This document shows, piece by piece, positions 50,527 through 59,621 of a DNA stretch of 64,000 bases; the stretch's first letter is position 1; each line of letters starts with the position of its first letter. The notes beneath the pieces were generated by a model. The model was not told where the DNA came from and made no database searches. It saw nothing but the letters and a program-made list of their open reading frames with translations. A program made the translations under genes and the position numbers. This DNA comes from Caulobacteraceae bacterium PMMR1 (GTDB taxonomy: Bacteria > Pseudomonadota > Alphaproteobacteria > Caulobacterales > Caulobacteraceae), in contig JPOM01000001.1 in the NCBI GenBank assembly GCA_000733915.1, positions 2,294,001 through 2,358,000 on the forward strand, written 5' to 3'.

Positions 50527-51678
50527 TTAGGGCGCAGCCTCCCGGCCCCAGGCCCGCAGGTCCTCGACGAACAGGTCCGGCGCCTCCATCGCGGCGAAGT
50601 GGCCGCCGCGGGGCATGTCGGTCCAGCGCGTCACGTTGTAGGCGCGCTCCACCCAGCTTCTAGGCGGCGTGCGATAGAGCGCCTCGCCAGGGAAGGCGGC
50701 GATGGCGGTGGGCGTCTCGCAGCGCTGGCCGGCCGCAAGCTGCGCCCCGCCCTCCTCGAACAGGGCGCGATAGTACCAGACCGAGGTCGTGAAGGCGTCG
50801 GTCATGACGTAGATCGCGATGTTCGTCAGGAGCTGGTCGAGGGAATAGACCGCCTCGAACGGGCGCTCGCGCAGGTCCGACCAGTCGTGGAAGCGCTCGA
50901 TGATCCAGGCGGCCTGGCCGACCGGATTGTCCGCCATGGCCCAGGCCAGCGACTGGGGCTTGGACGCCTGCAGCTGGAAGTACGCGCCCAGGGCCTGCAT
51001 GGCGGCCTGGGTCTGGCTGAGCCAGGCCAGCTCGGCCTCGCCCTGCGGCGGGCCCGGCGGTCGCAGCCCCACCATGTTCAGGTGCACGCCCCGGCAATGG
51101 GCGGCGTGGTCGAGCCCCAGCCAGCTTGTCACCAGCGCGCCCCAGTCTCCGCCTTGGGCGAGGTAGCGCGGATAGCCCAGCGTCTCGGTCAGCAGACGGT
51201 CGAACAGGCGCGCGGTCGCCCGCTGGCCGAGCGGACGCGCGGGCCGGCCGGAAAAGCCGAAGCCCGGCAGGGACGGGATCACCAGGTCGAAGGCGTCCTC
51301 CGCCCGCCCGCCGTGGCGGCTTGGGAAGGCGAGGGGCTCGATCACGTTCCAGAACTCGTAGTGCGAGCCCGGCCAGCCGTGGGTGATGAGCAGCGGCCGG
51401 CGGCCCGCCGCCTCGCCGATCACATGGACGAAATGCAGACGGAACCCGTCCACCTCGGCGATGAACTGAGGATAGCGGTTGAGCGCCGCCTGGCAGGCGT
51501 CCCAATCGAAGCGCTCGACCCAGTAGCGGCAGAGCGTGCTCAGGAACGCCGCGTCGCAGCCGTAGGCCCACCCGCCGCCCTCCGGCGCGGGCGGAAAGGG
51601 GTAGTGCGCGACCCGGGCGCGGACGTGCGCGACGGCCTCGGGCGAAAACGCGACGCGGAAGGGGACGGGCGCGCTCAT
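50527..51678 (-). CDS. Epoxide hydrolase (alpha/beta hydrolase)
   Basis: A 383-aa epoxide hydrolase. An N-terminal EHN-type domain (PFRVAFSPEAVAHVRARVAH, LCRYWVERFDWDACQAALNR) precedes the hydrolase core. The oxyanion-hole motif is LITHGWPGSHYEF, the nucleophile Asp is in LAQGGDWGALVTSWLG, and the catalytic His is in MPRGGHFAAMEAP. This matches the juvenile-hormone/microsomal-type EH family in bacteria. ATG 51678 is used; an upstream start adds ten residues. The same strand carries an SDR and a P450 120 bases downstream, perhaps a shared lipid or terpene oxidation unit. Confidence 0.92.
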   Translation of the reverse strand: MSAPVPFRVAFSPEAVAHVRARVAHYPFPPAPEGGGWAYGCDAAFLSTLCRYWVERFDWDACQAALNRYPQFIAEVDGFRLHFVHVIGEAAGRRPLLITHGWPGSHYEFWNVIEPLAFPSRHGGRAEDAFDLVIPSLPGFGFSGRPARPLGQRATARLFDRLLTETLGYPRYLAQGGDWGALVTSWLGLDHAAHCRGVHLNMVGLRPPGPPQGEAELAWLSQTQAAMQALGAYFQLQASKPQSLAWAMADNPVGQAAWIIERFHDWSDLRERPFEAVYSLDQLLTNIAIYVMTDAFTTSVWYYRALFEEGGAQLAAGQRCETPTAIAAFPGEALYRTPPRSWVERAYNVTRWTDMPRGGHFAAMEAPDLFVEDLRAWGREAAP

Positions 51679-51779
51679 CGGGGGCTCCGCGGCTGACGGC
51701 GCCGCCACGCTAGCGAGGCTGACGCGGCGTCGGCAAGGCGGCCATTGACGGACCCCGCCGGGCGCGCTTCCTGCCGCCC

Positions 51780-52379
51780 ATGCCGCTGCAGCTCGCTCCC
51801 GGCGCGCGTCTGGTCGCCGCCACCCACAACCCCGGCAAGGTCCCGGAGATCGCCGCCCTGCTCGAGGGGCGCTTCCAGGTCGTGTCCGCGGGCGAGCTCG
51901 GGCTGCCGGAGCCCGAGGAGACCGAGCAGACCTTCGCCGGCAATGCGGTGCTCAAGGCGCGGGCGGCGGCGGACGCCTCGGGCCTGATCGCCCTCGCCGA
52001 CGACTCCGGGCTGTCCGTAGCGGCGCTGGCGGGCGCGCCGGGCGTTTACTCCGCGCGCTGGGCCGGCCAACCGCGGGACTTTGGCGCCGCCATGCGCCGG
52101 ATCGAGGCGCTGCTCGCCGAGCAGGGCCTGAAGACCTCCGCCGCCGCGTTCACGAGCGCCCTGGCCGTCGCCTGGCCGCAGGGGCCGTGCGTGGTGGTGG
52201 AGGGGCGTGTCGCGGGCGCGCTGCGGTTTCCGCCGAGGGGCGAGCGCGGCTTCGGCTACGACCCGATCTTCGTGCCGGACGGGGGCGAGCAGACCTTCGG
52301 CGAGATGGAGCCCGCGGCCAAGCACGCGGTCAGCCATCGGGCGCGGGCCTTCGAGAAGCTGAAGGCGGCGCTCTTTTGA
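51780..52379 (+). CDS. rdgB: dITP/XTP pyrophosphatase (RdgB/HAM1)
   Basis: RdgB (199 aa) hydrolyses non-canonical purine triphosphates (dITP, XTP), cleaning the nucleotide pool. The N-terminal LVAATHNPGKVPEIAALLEG has the substrate-binding T/S-x-N-x-x-K; ALADDSGLSVAALAGAPGVY carries the metal-binding Asp residues. GFGYDPIFVPDGGEQTFGEM and KHAVSHRARAFEKL complete the active site. Its stop overlaps the TTG start of hemW, as is common for this pair in alphaproteobacteria, implying coupling. Confidence 0.96.
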   Translation: MPLQLAPGARLVAATHNPGKVPEIAALLEGRFQVVSAGELGLPEPEETEQTFAGNAVLKARAAADASGLIALADDSGLSVAALAGAPGVYSARWAGQPRDFGAAMRRIEALLAEQGLKTSAAAFTSALAVAWPQGPCVVVEGRVAGALRFPPRGERGFGYDPIFVPDGGEQTFGEMEPAAKHAVSHRARAFEKLKAALF

Positions 52380-53548
52380 CCGACGCCCCGCCCGGCGGGC
52401 TGCGGCCCCTGGCGCTCTACGTCCACTGGCCCTACTGCGCCCGCGTCTGCCCCTATTGCGACTTCAACGTCGTGCGCGACCGGGGTCGGCGGCAGGAGCA
52501 GGCGCAGCTCGCCAGCGCCATCGTCGCCGATATCGCCGCCCACGCCCGCCTGACCGGGCCCATGCGGCTGACCTCGATCTTCTTCGGCGGCGGCACGCCC
52601 TCGCTGATGGCGCCCGTCTGGGCGGCGGAGATCATCGCCGCGGCCCGCGCCGCCTGGACCTCCGACGAGGCGCTTGAGATCAGCCTTGAAGCCAACCCCA
52701 CCGACGCGGAGGCGGGCCGGTTCGCCGGGCTGCGGGCCGCCGGCGTGCAGCGGCTGTCGCTGGGGGTGCAGGCGCTCGACGATGCGAGCCTGAGCTTCCT
52801 CGGGCGCAACCACGGCGCGGACGAGGCGATACGGGCGGCCCGCCTGGCCGCCGCGCTGTTCCCGCGCCTGTCTCTCGACCTGATCTACGCCCTGCCGGGC
52901 CAGACGCCCGAGGCCTGGACCGAGACCCTGGCGCGCGCCGCGGACGAGCTCGGTCCCGAGCACCTGTCCGCCTACCAGCTGACGATCGAGCCCGGCACCG
53001 CCTTTCACCGCGCCGTCGGCCGGGGGCGCTTCACGCCGGTCGATGCGGAGCTCGCGGCCCAGCTCTACGAAGCGACGCAGGCCGTGCTCGAACGCCGCGG
53101 GTTCGACGCCTACGAGGTCTCCAACCACGCCCGGGGGGCGGGCGCGCGGTCCCGACACAACCTCGCCTACTGGCGGGGCTGGGCCTATGCCGGCGTGGGG
53201 CCCGGGGCGCACGGGCGGCTGGACCTCGACGGCGGCCGCACCGCGACGGCGGCGGCTCCGGGGATCGCGGACTACCTGGCCGCGGTGGAGCGGACGGGCT
53301 TGGGCTGGGGCGGCGCCGGCGAGGTCCTGACGTCGCAGGCCGTGGCGGAGGAACGGCTGATGATGGGCCTGCGCACCGAGGAGGGCGCGCCCTGGAGCGC
53401 GCTCGCGGCGCTCTCGCTCACGCCGTCGCACCCGCGGGTCCAGGCGCTGGCCGAGGCCGGCCTTGTCGCGCCCGGGGCCGAGGCGCTCAGGGCCACGCGC
53501 GCAGGACGGCTGGTGCTGAACGCCGTGCTGGAGCGGCTGATGGTCTGA
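52376..53548 (+). CDS. hemW: Radical SAM heme chaperone HemW
   Basis: HemW (about 390 aa) binds heme and inserts it into respiratory enzymes; it was long called coproporphyrinogen III oxidase-like. The radical SAM cluster motif CxxxCxxC is visible in HWPYCARVCPYCDFN near residue 30, followed by SIFFGGGTPSL, LSLGVQALDDASLSFLGR and YALPGQTPEAW. The C-terminal HTH-like HemW domain is indicated by LTSQAVAEERLMMGLRTEEG. The start is uncertain: TTG at 52376 overlapping the rdgB stop fits the N-terminal length best, as no ATG precedes the cluster motif in frame. Confidence 0.92.
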   Translation: MTDAPPGGLRPLALYVHWPYCARVCPYCDFNVVRDRGRRQEQAQLASAIVADIAAHARLTGPMRLTSIFFGGGTPSLMAPVWAAEIIAAARAAWTSDEALEISLEANPTDAEAGRFAGLRAAGVQRLSLGVQALDDASLSFLGRNHGADEAIRAARLAAALFPRLSLDLIYALPGQTPEAWTETLARAADELGPEHLSAYQLTIEPGTAFHRAVGRGRFTPVDAELAAQLYEATQAVLERRGFDAYEVSNHARGAGARSRHNLAYWRGWAYAGVGPGAHGRLDLDGGRTATAAAPGIADYLAAVERTGLGWGGAGEVLTSQAVAEERLMMGLRTEEGAPWSALAALSLTPSHPRVQALAEAGLVAPGAEALRATRAGRLVLNAVLERLMV

Positions 53549-53618
53549 GGCGCCCGCCTCGCCCTTGACCGTCCCTGCGAACGCGCCACCCTGCCTTGCG
53601 TCGAGCGGAGGCGATCGG

Positions 53619-55033
53619 ATGAGCGGCGGCGAGGCGACCCTGGATCACGCGACCGCGCCCGCGCCCCCGCCGTGCCCCCCGCCCGCAAGCGCCGCACGAC
53701 GCTGGAGGTGCTCCGAGAGCTTCGCCGGCCCAAGGTCGCCATCATGCTGGGCCTGGGGTTCTCGTCGGGCCTGCCCTTCCTGCTCGTTGGCAACACCCTG
53801 AACTACTGGCTGGGGGACGCCCACGTCGACCTGGCCGTGATCGGCTTTGCAAGCTGGATCGGGCTCACCTACTCGCTGAAGTTCCTCTGGGGCGCGGTGG
53901 TCGACAACCTGACCCTGCCGGGGCTGGGCCGGCTGGGGCGCCGGCGCGGATGGATGCTGGGCTCCCAGATCCTGGTGCTGCTAGGGCTGGCGGGCATGGC
54001 GGCCAGCGATCCGCGCCACGGCCTGGCCACCCTGGTCGGCTTCGGCGTGCTGGCGGCGCTGGGCGCGGCGACCCAGGACACGGTCATCGACGCCTGGCGC
54101 ATCGAAACCGCCGAGGACGCCGCCGACCTCGAGCTCCTGACCAGCGCCTACTCCCTGGGCTATCGCGTGGTCCTGATCCTGACCGGCTCGGTCGTGCTGT
54201 TCATCGCCGCGGGCCTGGGCTGGCCGCTGTCCTACGCCATGTTCGCCGCGCTCATGGTCGTGGGCCTGGGCTGCACCCTGGCGGCGCGCGAGCCGGCCCG
54301 CGCCGAGCAGGCCTCGAAGGCCAGGGCCTTAACCGGCTTCAGCCCGATGCGGGTCGTCGACGCCGTGGTCGGGCCGTTCGTGGCCTTCTTCCGCACGCTG
54401 GGCCCCATCGCCCTGCTGATCCTTCTGGCGGTGACGACCTATCACCTGTGCGACTATCTCCGAGGACCGGTGATCAACCCGTTCTACGTCCAGGTGGGCC
54501 TGGCCAAGCCGCTGGTCGCCAGCGTGCGCCTGACCGTCGGGATCGCGACCTCCATGCTGGGGATCGCCGCGGCGGGGCTGTTCGGGGCCAGGTTCGGCCA
54601 CATGCCGACGCTGATCCTGGGCGCGATCCTGCAGCCCATCGCCGTCGCGAGCTTCGCCATCCTGGCCTGGACCGGCCCTGACCCGAGGGTCTTCAGCGTC
54701 ATCATGGGGCTGGACGACTTCTGCATGAGCTTCGCCGGGCTGGCGCTGGTGGCCTATATCTCGACTCTGACCAACCTGGGCTACACCGCCACCCAGTACG
54801 CGCTCTTGACCTCCGCCCTGGCCTGGACGGGCAAGTTCTTGAAGGGCTTCTCCGGCGAGTGGGTGAAGGGCCTGGCGCGGGGCGGGCGCGACCTGACCCA
54901 CGCCTATGCGACCTACTTCGGGATCGCGGCGGCGGCGGCGGGCGCGCCGGCCCTGCTGCTGATCCTGGCGCTGGCCTGGGCGGAGCGCCGCCGTCAGGCC
55001 TCCGGCCTGCCGCTGTCCGCCCGCACGTCGTAG
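53619..55033 (+). CDS. AmpG-like MFS transporter (start interrupted by an apparent -1 frameshift)
   Basis: A 12-helix major facilitator of the AmpG / muropeptide permease type, about 471 aa: AIMLGLGFSSGLPFLLVGNT, then LNYWLGDAHVDLAVIGFASW and LKFLWGAVVDNLTLPGLGRL are typical, and QDTVIDAWRIE is an AmpG hallmark. The best start is ATG 53619 (MSGGEATLDH), with GGAGG eight bases upstream, but its frame leaves the gene within the six-C run 53675-53680. One extra C joins it to ARKRRTTLEVLREL. From GTG 53672 the frame is intact, so the transporter itself is complete. It may import anhydro-muropeptides. The last 40 bases overlap the convergent malic enzyme gene. Confidence 0.87.
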
Positions 55034-57285
55034 GCCGCGAGCGTCGCCATGATGAGGATGTGCGAGACGCCCGCGCTCAGCTGGCAGATCTGAACCGGCC
55101 GCGAGAGCCCGACCAGTAGCGGCCCGAGCACCGTGGCCCCGCCTAGCGCCTGCACCAGCCGCGTCGCGATGGAGGCGGAGTGGATCGCGGGCATGATCAG
55201 CACATTGGCCGGCTCGGTCAGTCGCGAGAAGGGGTAGTTGGCGCGGCCGAGGGGATCGAGCGCCACGTCGGGCGGCATCTCGCCCTCGTACTCGAAGTCG
55301 ACGCCGCGCCGGTCCATCAGAGCCACGGCCTCGCGCACCTTCTCGCCGCGGGGCCCGCGGGGGTTTCCGAAGGTCGAGTAGGACAGGAAGGCGACCCGCG
55401 GCGTATAGCCCAGCCGCTTGACCGCCGCCGCCGCCTCGATGGCGATCTCTACCAGCTCCGCGGCGTCCGGCATCTCGGTGACGGTGGTGTCGGCGATGAA
55501 GAGCGTGCGCCCGCGCGCCAGGACCACCGACAGGCCCATGACCCGCCCCCCCGGCGTAGGCCCGATCACCCGCAGCACCTCCTCCAGCGCCACGTCGAAG
55601 GCCCGGGTCACGCCGGTGACCATCCCGTCCGCCTCGCCGGCGGCGACCATGGCGGCGGCGAAGGAGTTGCGGTCCTGGTTGACCAGACGCTGCACGTCTC
55701 GCCGCAGATAGCCTGAGCGCTGCAGCCGCTTGTAGAGGAAGTCGACGTAGTCGGCGTTGCGCTCCGACAGGCGCGCGTTGACGATCTCGATGTCCGCCTC
55801 GGCGGGGTCGAGGCCGGCGTCGCGCATATTGGCCTTCACCAGCTCCTCCCGCCCGCACAGGATGGCGCGGCCGAGCCCCTGGCTCTGGAAGGCGTAGGCG
55901 GCGCGGATCACCGCCGGCTCCTCGCCCTCGGCGAAGACGATCCGCTTGGACGGCGCGGCCTGGACGGAGCCCGTGATCTTCTGGACGAAGGCGGCGGCGG
56001 GATCGAGCCGGCGGGCCAGCTGGGCGCGATAGGCGTCCATGTCCTCGATCGGCCGCCGCGCCACGCCGGTGTCCATCGCCGCCTTGGCCACGAAGGGCGG
56101 CACGTACCAGATCAGCCGCGGGTCGAAGGGGCTCGGGATGATGTAGTCCGGCCCGAACCTCAGCCTGCGCCCGTGGTAGGCGGCGGCGACCTCGTCGGGC
56201 ACGTCCTCGCGCGCGAGCCGGGCCAGGGCCTCGGCGCAGGCGATCTTCATCTCGTGGTTCACGCTGCGGGCGCGCACGTCCAGCGCCCCGCGAAAGATGT
56301 AGGGAAAGCCCAGGACGTTGTTGACCTGGTTGGGATAGTCCGACCGCCCGGTGGCCACGATGGCGTCCGGACGCGCGGCCTTGGCCTCCTCGGGCGCGAT
56401 CTCGGGGTCCGGGTTGGCCATGGCGAAGATGATCGGCCGGTCGGCCATGGTCTTGACCAGCTCGGCGGTGAGCGCCCCCTTCACCGACAGTCCGATGAAG
56501 ACGTCCGCCCCCTTCAGCGCCTCCGCCAGGGTGCGGTGCGGCGTGTCGACCGCATGGGCCGACTTCCACTGGTTCATGTCCTCGGTGCGGCCGCGATAGA
56601 GCACGCCCTTGCGGTCCACCGCGATGCAGTTCTCGGGCTTCACGCCCATCGCCTTGATGAGTTCCAGGGTCGCGATGCCCGCCGCGCCCGGGCCGTTCAG
56701 CACCACGCGCACGTCGCCGATGTCCCGCCCGGTGATGCGGCAGGCGTTGATCAGCCCCGCCGCGGTGATCACGGCCGTGCCGTGCTGGTCGTCGTGGAAG
56801 ACGGGAATGTCCAGCGCCGCCTGCAGCTCCGTCTCGATGCGGAAGCAGTCGGGGCTCTTGATATCCTCCAGGTTGATGCCGCCGAAGCTGACCCCGATGT
56901 TTCGGACCACCGTGATGATCTCGTCCGCGTCCCGGGACGAAACCTCCACGTCGATGGAATCGAGGTCGGCGAAGCGCTTGAACAGGACGCTTTTGCCCTC
57001 CATCACCGGCTTGGACGCCAGGGCGCCGAGGTCGCCCAGCCCCAGAATGGCGGTGCCGTTGGAGATCACCGCCACCAGATTGCCCTTGGAGGTGTAGTCG
57101 TAGGCGAGGTCCGGATCGCGGGCGATGGCCTGCACCGGCACGGCGACGCCCGGCGAATAGGCCAGGCTAAGGTCCCGCTGGGTCGCCATCGGCTTGGTGG
57201 CGCGCACGCCGATCTTGCCGGGGGTCGGGAACTGGTGGAAGGCCAGGGCCTCCTCGTCGGTGAAGGTTCGGCGTTCGTCGTCCAT
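54994..57285 (-). CDS. maeB: NADP-dependent malic enzyme with C-terminal phosphotransacetylase-like domain
   Basis: A 763-aa two-domain malic enzyme converting malate to pyruvate and CO2. The malic domain (about 1-425) has LSLAYSPGVAVPVQAIARDP, the tyrosine/lysine region in TSKGNLVAVISNGTAILGLG, metal-binding DIPVFHDDQHGTAVITAAGL, and the NAD(P) loop VVLNGPGAAGIATLELIKAM. The C-terminal part (about 440-763) is a phosphate acetyltransferase-like domain (VFAEGEEPAVIRAAYAFQ, NVLIMPAIHSASIATRLV) that is regulatory, not catalytic, in this family. I use ATG 57285, giving MDDERRTFTDEEALAFH. It is divergent from the aldo/keto reductase gene. Confidence 0.95.
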   Translation of the reverse strand: MDDERRTFTDEEALAFHQFPTPGKIGVRATKPMATQRDLSLAYSPGVAVPVQAIARDPDLAYDYTSKGNLVAVISNGTAILGLGDLGALASKPVMEGKSVLFKRFADLDSIDVEVSSRDADEIITVVRNIGVSFGGINLEDIKSPDCFRIETELQAALDIPVFHDDQHGTAVITAAGLINACRITGRDIGDVRVVLNGPGAAGIATLELIKAMGVKPENCIAVDRKGVLYRGRTEDMNQWKSAHAVDTPHRTLAEALKGADVFIGLSVKGALTAELVKTMADRPIIFAMANPDPEIAPEEAKAARPDAIVATGRSDYPNQVNNVLGFPYIFRGALDVRARSVNHEMKIACAEALARLAREDVPDEVAAAYHGRRLRFGPDYIIPSPFDPRLIWYVPPFVAKAAMDTGVARRPIEDMDAYRAQLARRLDPAAAFVQKITGSVQAAPSKRIVFAEGEEPAVIRAAYAFQSQGLGRAILCGREELVKANMRDAGLDPAEADIEIVNARLSERNADYVDFLYKRLQRSGYLRRDVQRLVNQDRNSFAAAMVAAGEADGMVTGVTRAFDVALEEVLRVIGPTPGGRVMGLSVVLARGRTLFIADTTVTEMPDAAELVEIAIEAAAAVKRLGYTPRVAFLSYSTFGNPRGPRGEKVREAVALMDRRGVDFEYEGEMPPDVALDPLGRANYPFSRLTEPANVLIMPAIHSASIATRLVQALGGATVLGPLLVGLSRPVQICQLSAGVSHILIMATLAAYDVRADSGRPEA

Positions 57286-57423
57286 GGCGCGTCCGTAGCG
57301 GCTCCGTGTCGCGAGGCGCGGACCGTAGTGGCCCTCAGCGCGGCCCACAACATGGCGGGGGCGGTAGGCACGATCCGCTTCCGACGGTTATGAACGACGC
57401 GCCATCGCCGGAGCCCCTCGCCC

Positions 57424-58425
57424 ATGCCCATGAAGACGCGCGCCCTCGGTCCCTTCCAGGTCTCGGAGATCGGCTTCGGCTGCATGAGCCTGAGCCACGC
57501 CTACGGCGCGCCGCCGGACCCGGAGACCGGGGCTGCGGTGCTGCACCGGGCGCTCGACCTCGGCTACACCTTTCTGGACACGGCGGCGCTCTATGGCGAC
57601 GGGGCCAACGAGACCCTGATCGGGCGCACGCTGAAGGCCCGGCGAGACGCCTTCACCCTGGCCAGCAAATGCGGCATCCGCCTAACTGAGGACGGCCGGC
57701 GCGAGATCGACGGCCGCCCCTCGGCGATCCGCGCCGTCTGCGAGGACAGTCTGCGCCGGCTGCAGGTCGAGGTGATCGACCTCTACTATCTGCACCGCTG
57801 GGACCGGCGCACGCCCATCGAGGACAGCGTCGGCACGCTGGGCGATCTGGTGCGGGAGGGCAAGATCCGCAGCGTCGGCCTCTCGGAGGTGGGCGCGCAG
57901 ACCCTGCGGCGGGCGCACCGGGAGTATCCTATCACGGCCCTGCAGTCGGAGTATTCGCTCTGGACCCGCAACCCTGAGATCGCGGTGCTCGAGGCCTGCC
58001 GGGAGCTGGGCGTGGCCTTCGTCGCCTTCTCGCCGCTCGGGCGTGGCTTCCTCGCCGGCGCGTTCGGCGCGGACGCGAGCTTCCCCAAGCACGACATCCG
58101 GGCGTCCATGCCCCGGTTCCAGGGGGAGAACCTGGCGGCGAACCTGCGCCTGCTGGCGCAGTTCCGCGAGATCGCCTCGGACGCCGGCTGCACCCTCGCC
58201 CAGCTGGCCCTCGCCTGGGTCCTGGCTCGGGGGCCGCACGTGATCCCGATCCCGGGCACCGCGCGCCTCGACCACCTTGAGGAAAACGCCGAGGCCGCCG
58301 ACGTGACCCTCGCGCCCGAGGTCCTGGCCCGGCTCGACGCGCTCTTCACCCCCGAGGCGGTCCGCGGTCCCCGCTACGCCGCCGCCGCCCAGTCCACCGT
58401 GGACACGGAGGAGTTCCCGGCCTGA
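57424..58425 (+). CDS. Aldo/keto reductase
   Basis: A 333-aa (beta/alpha)8 NADPH-dependent reductase of the AKR13-like group. The catalytic Asp and Tyr are in FLDTAALYGDGANETLIGRT, the Lys in LASKCGIRL, and the His in LYYLHRWDRRTPIEDSV. LSEVGAQTLRRAHREYP and LQSEYSLWTRNPE follow. The NADPH site is PIPGTARLDHLEENAEA near the C-terminus. It reduces carbonyls; the physiological substrate is unknown. It is a single gene 138 bases from the divergent malic enzyme gene and 114 bases from a downstream SDR. Confidence 0.93.
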   Translation: MPMKTRALGPFQVSEIGFGCMSLSHAYGAPPDPETGAAVLHRALDLGYTFLDTAALYGDGANETLIGRTLKARRDAFTLASKCGIRLTEDGRREIDGRPSAIRAVCEDSLRRLQVEVIDLYYLHRWDRRTPIEDSVGTLGDLVREGKIRSVGLSEVGAQTLRRAHREYPITALQSEYSLWTRNPEIAVLEACRELGVAFVAFSPLGRGFLAGAFGADASFPKHDIRASMPRFQGENLAANLRLLAQFREIASDAGCTLAQLALAWVLARGPHVIPIPGTARLDHLEENAEAADVTLAPEVLARLDALFTPEAVRGPRYAAAAQSTVDTEEFPA

Positions 58426-58539
58426 GGCGCGCAAGGCCGCCTCGCCTCGCCTTCGACCCTGGACGCGAGGAACCGCGGCGCAAGCCTTGCTGTTTCGTCC
58501 CCGCCCCCTTTCCCCGTACTAGCTCCGAGAGTCTCGCCC

Positions 58540-59613
58540 ATGCCGAAGTCGATCAAGCCGCTCAGCGCGCAGGTCATGGTGATCACGGGCGCGACCTCCG
58601 GCATCGGGCTTGCGACCGCGCGCCAGGCCGCCGCCCGGGGCGCGAAGCTGGTGCTGGCCGCCCGCAACGCCGAGGCGCTCACCCTGCTCGGAGAGGAGCT
58701 GCGCGCGCGCGGCGCGGCGGTGGAGACGGTGGTCTGCGACGTGGGCGTGGAGGCGGAGGTCAAGGCGCTGGCGGCGCGCGCGCTCGCGGCCTTCGGCGGC
58801 TTCGACACCTGGGTGAACAACGCCGGGGTCTCGATCTATGGGCGCATCGAGGACACGCCCATCGACGACCAGCGCCGGCTGTTCGACACCAACTACTGGG
58901 GCGCGGTCTACGGCTCGCTGGCCGCGCTCGAGCACCTGCGCACGCGCGAGGACGGCGGGGCCCTGATCAACGTCGGCTCGGTGCTGTCCGACGTCACCAT
59001 CCCGCTGCAGGGCGTCTATTGCGCGTCCAAGCACGCCCTGAAGGGCTTCACCAATGCGCTGCGCTCCGAGACGCGCCGCAGCGCGCCCAAGGTGCGGATC
59101 ACCCTGATCAAGCCCTCGGCCATCGACACGCCCTACAAGGAGCACGCCCACAACCTCACCGGCCAGCCGCCGACCAACCCGCCGCCGGTCTACGCCACGC
59201 CGCTCGTGGCCGAAGCGATCCTGCACGCGGCGGAGCACAGGGTGCGCGAGCTCACGGTCGGGTTCGGCGGGCGGGCGCTGGCGCTGAGCGTGGGGCTGGC
59301 GCCGCACCTGGCGGAGCCGGTGATGGCCTGGGCGGCGCCGATCCTGACGCGGGACCGCAAGTCTAACCACAAGCGGGACTCCGATGCGCTGCGGGCGCCT
59401 GGCAAGGACCTGCGGGAGCGCGCACCCTATGCGGTGGTGCGCAAGACGTCGCTCTATTTGGCCGCCCAGACCCACCCGGAGATCACGGCGGGGGTGCTGT
59501 TCGGCGCCGGCCTGCTGCTTGGGGCGGTGTTCAAGGCGCGCCAGGAACTGCACGACGCCCGCGTGCGGCGCGACGCCACCCGGCGGCTGCGCGCAAAGCT
59601 CGAGTCGCGCTGA
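58540..59613 (+). CDS. SDR family oxidoreductase with C-terminal membrane segment
   Basis: A 357-aa SDR, longer than the classical 250. The cofactor motif is VITGATSGIGLATARQAAAR, NNAG is in TWVNNAGVSIYGRIED, Ser in INVGSVLSDVTIPLQ and Tyr-x3-Lys in YCASKHALKG. The C-terminal 100 residues include a hydrophobic stretch (ITAGVLFGAGLLLGAVF) that may anchor it to the membrane, followed by a basic tail. This longer SDR type is seen in many proteobacteria with an unknown substrate. It ends nine bases before the convergent ccmB gene. Confidence 0.9.
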   Translation: MPKSIKPLSAQVMVITGATSGIGLATARQAAARGAKLVLAARNAEALTLLGEELRARGAAVETVVCDVGVEAEVKALAARALAAFGGFDTWVNNAGVSIYGRIEDTPIDDQRRLFDTNYWGAVYGSLAALEHLRTREDGGALINVGSVLSDVTIPLQGVYCASKHALKGFTNALRSETRRSAPKVRITLIKPSAIDTPYKEHAHNLTGQPPTNPPPVYATPLVAEAILHAAEHRVRELTVGFGGRALALSVGLAPHLAEPVMAWAAPILTRDRKSNHKRDSDALRAPGKDLRERAPYAVVRKTSLYLAAQTHPEITAGVLFGAGLLLGAVFKARQELHDARVRRDATRRLRAKLESR

Positions 59614-59621
59614 AGGCGGGG

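Noticed and set aside
54329..56569. A 746-codon minus-strand frame overlapping malic enzyme and the MFS gene
   Set aside because: It lies in a different frame from the malic enzyme and is Arg/Gly/Ala-rich without domains, so it is a shadow frame.
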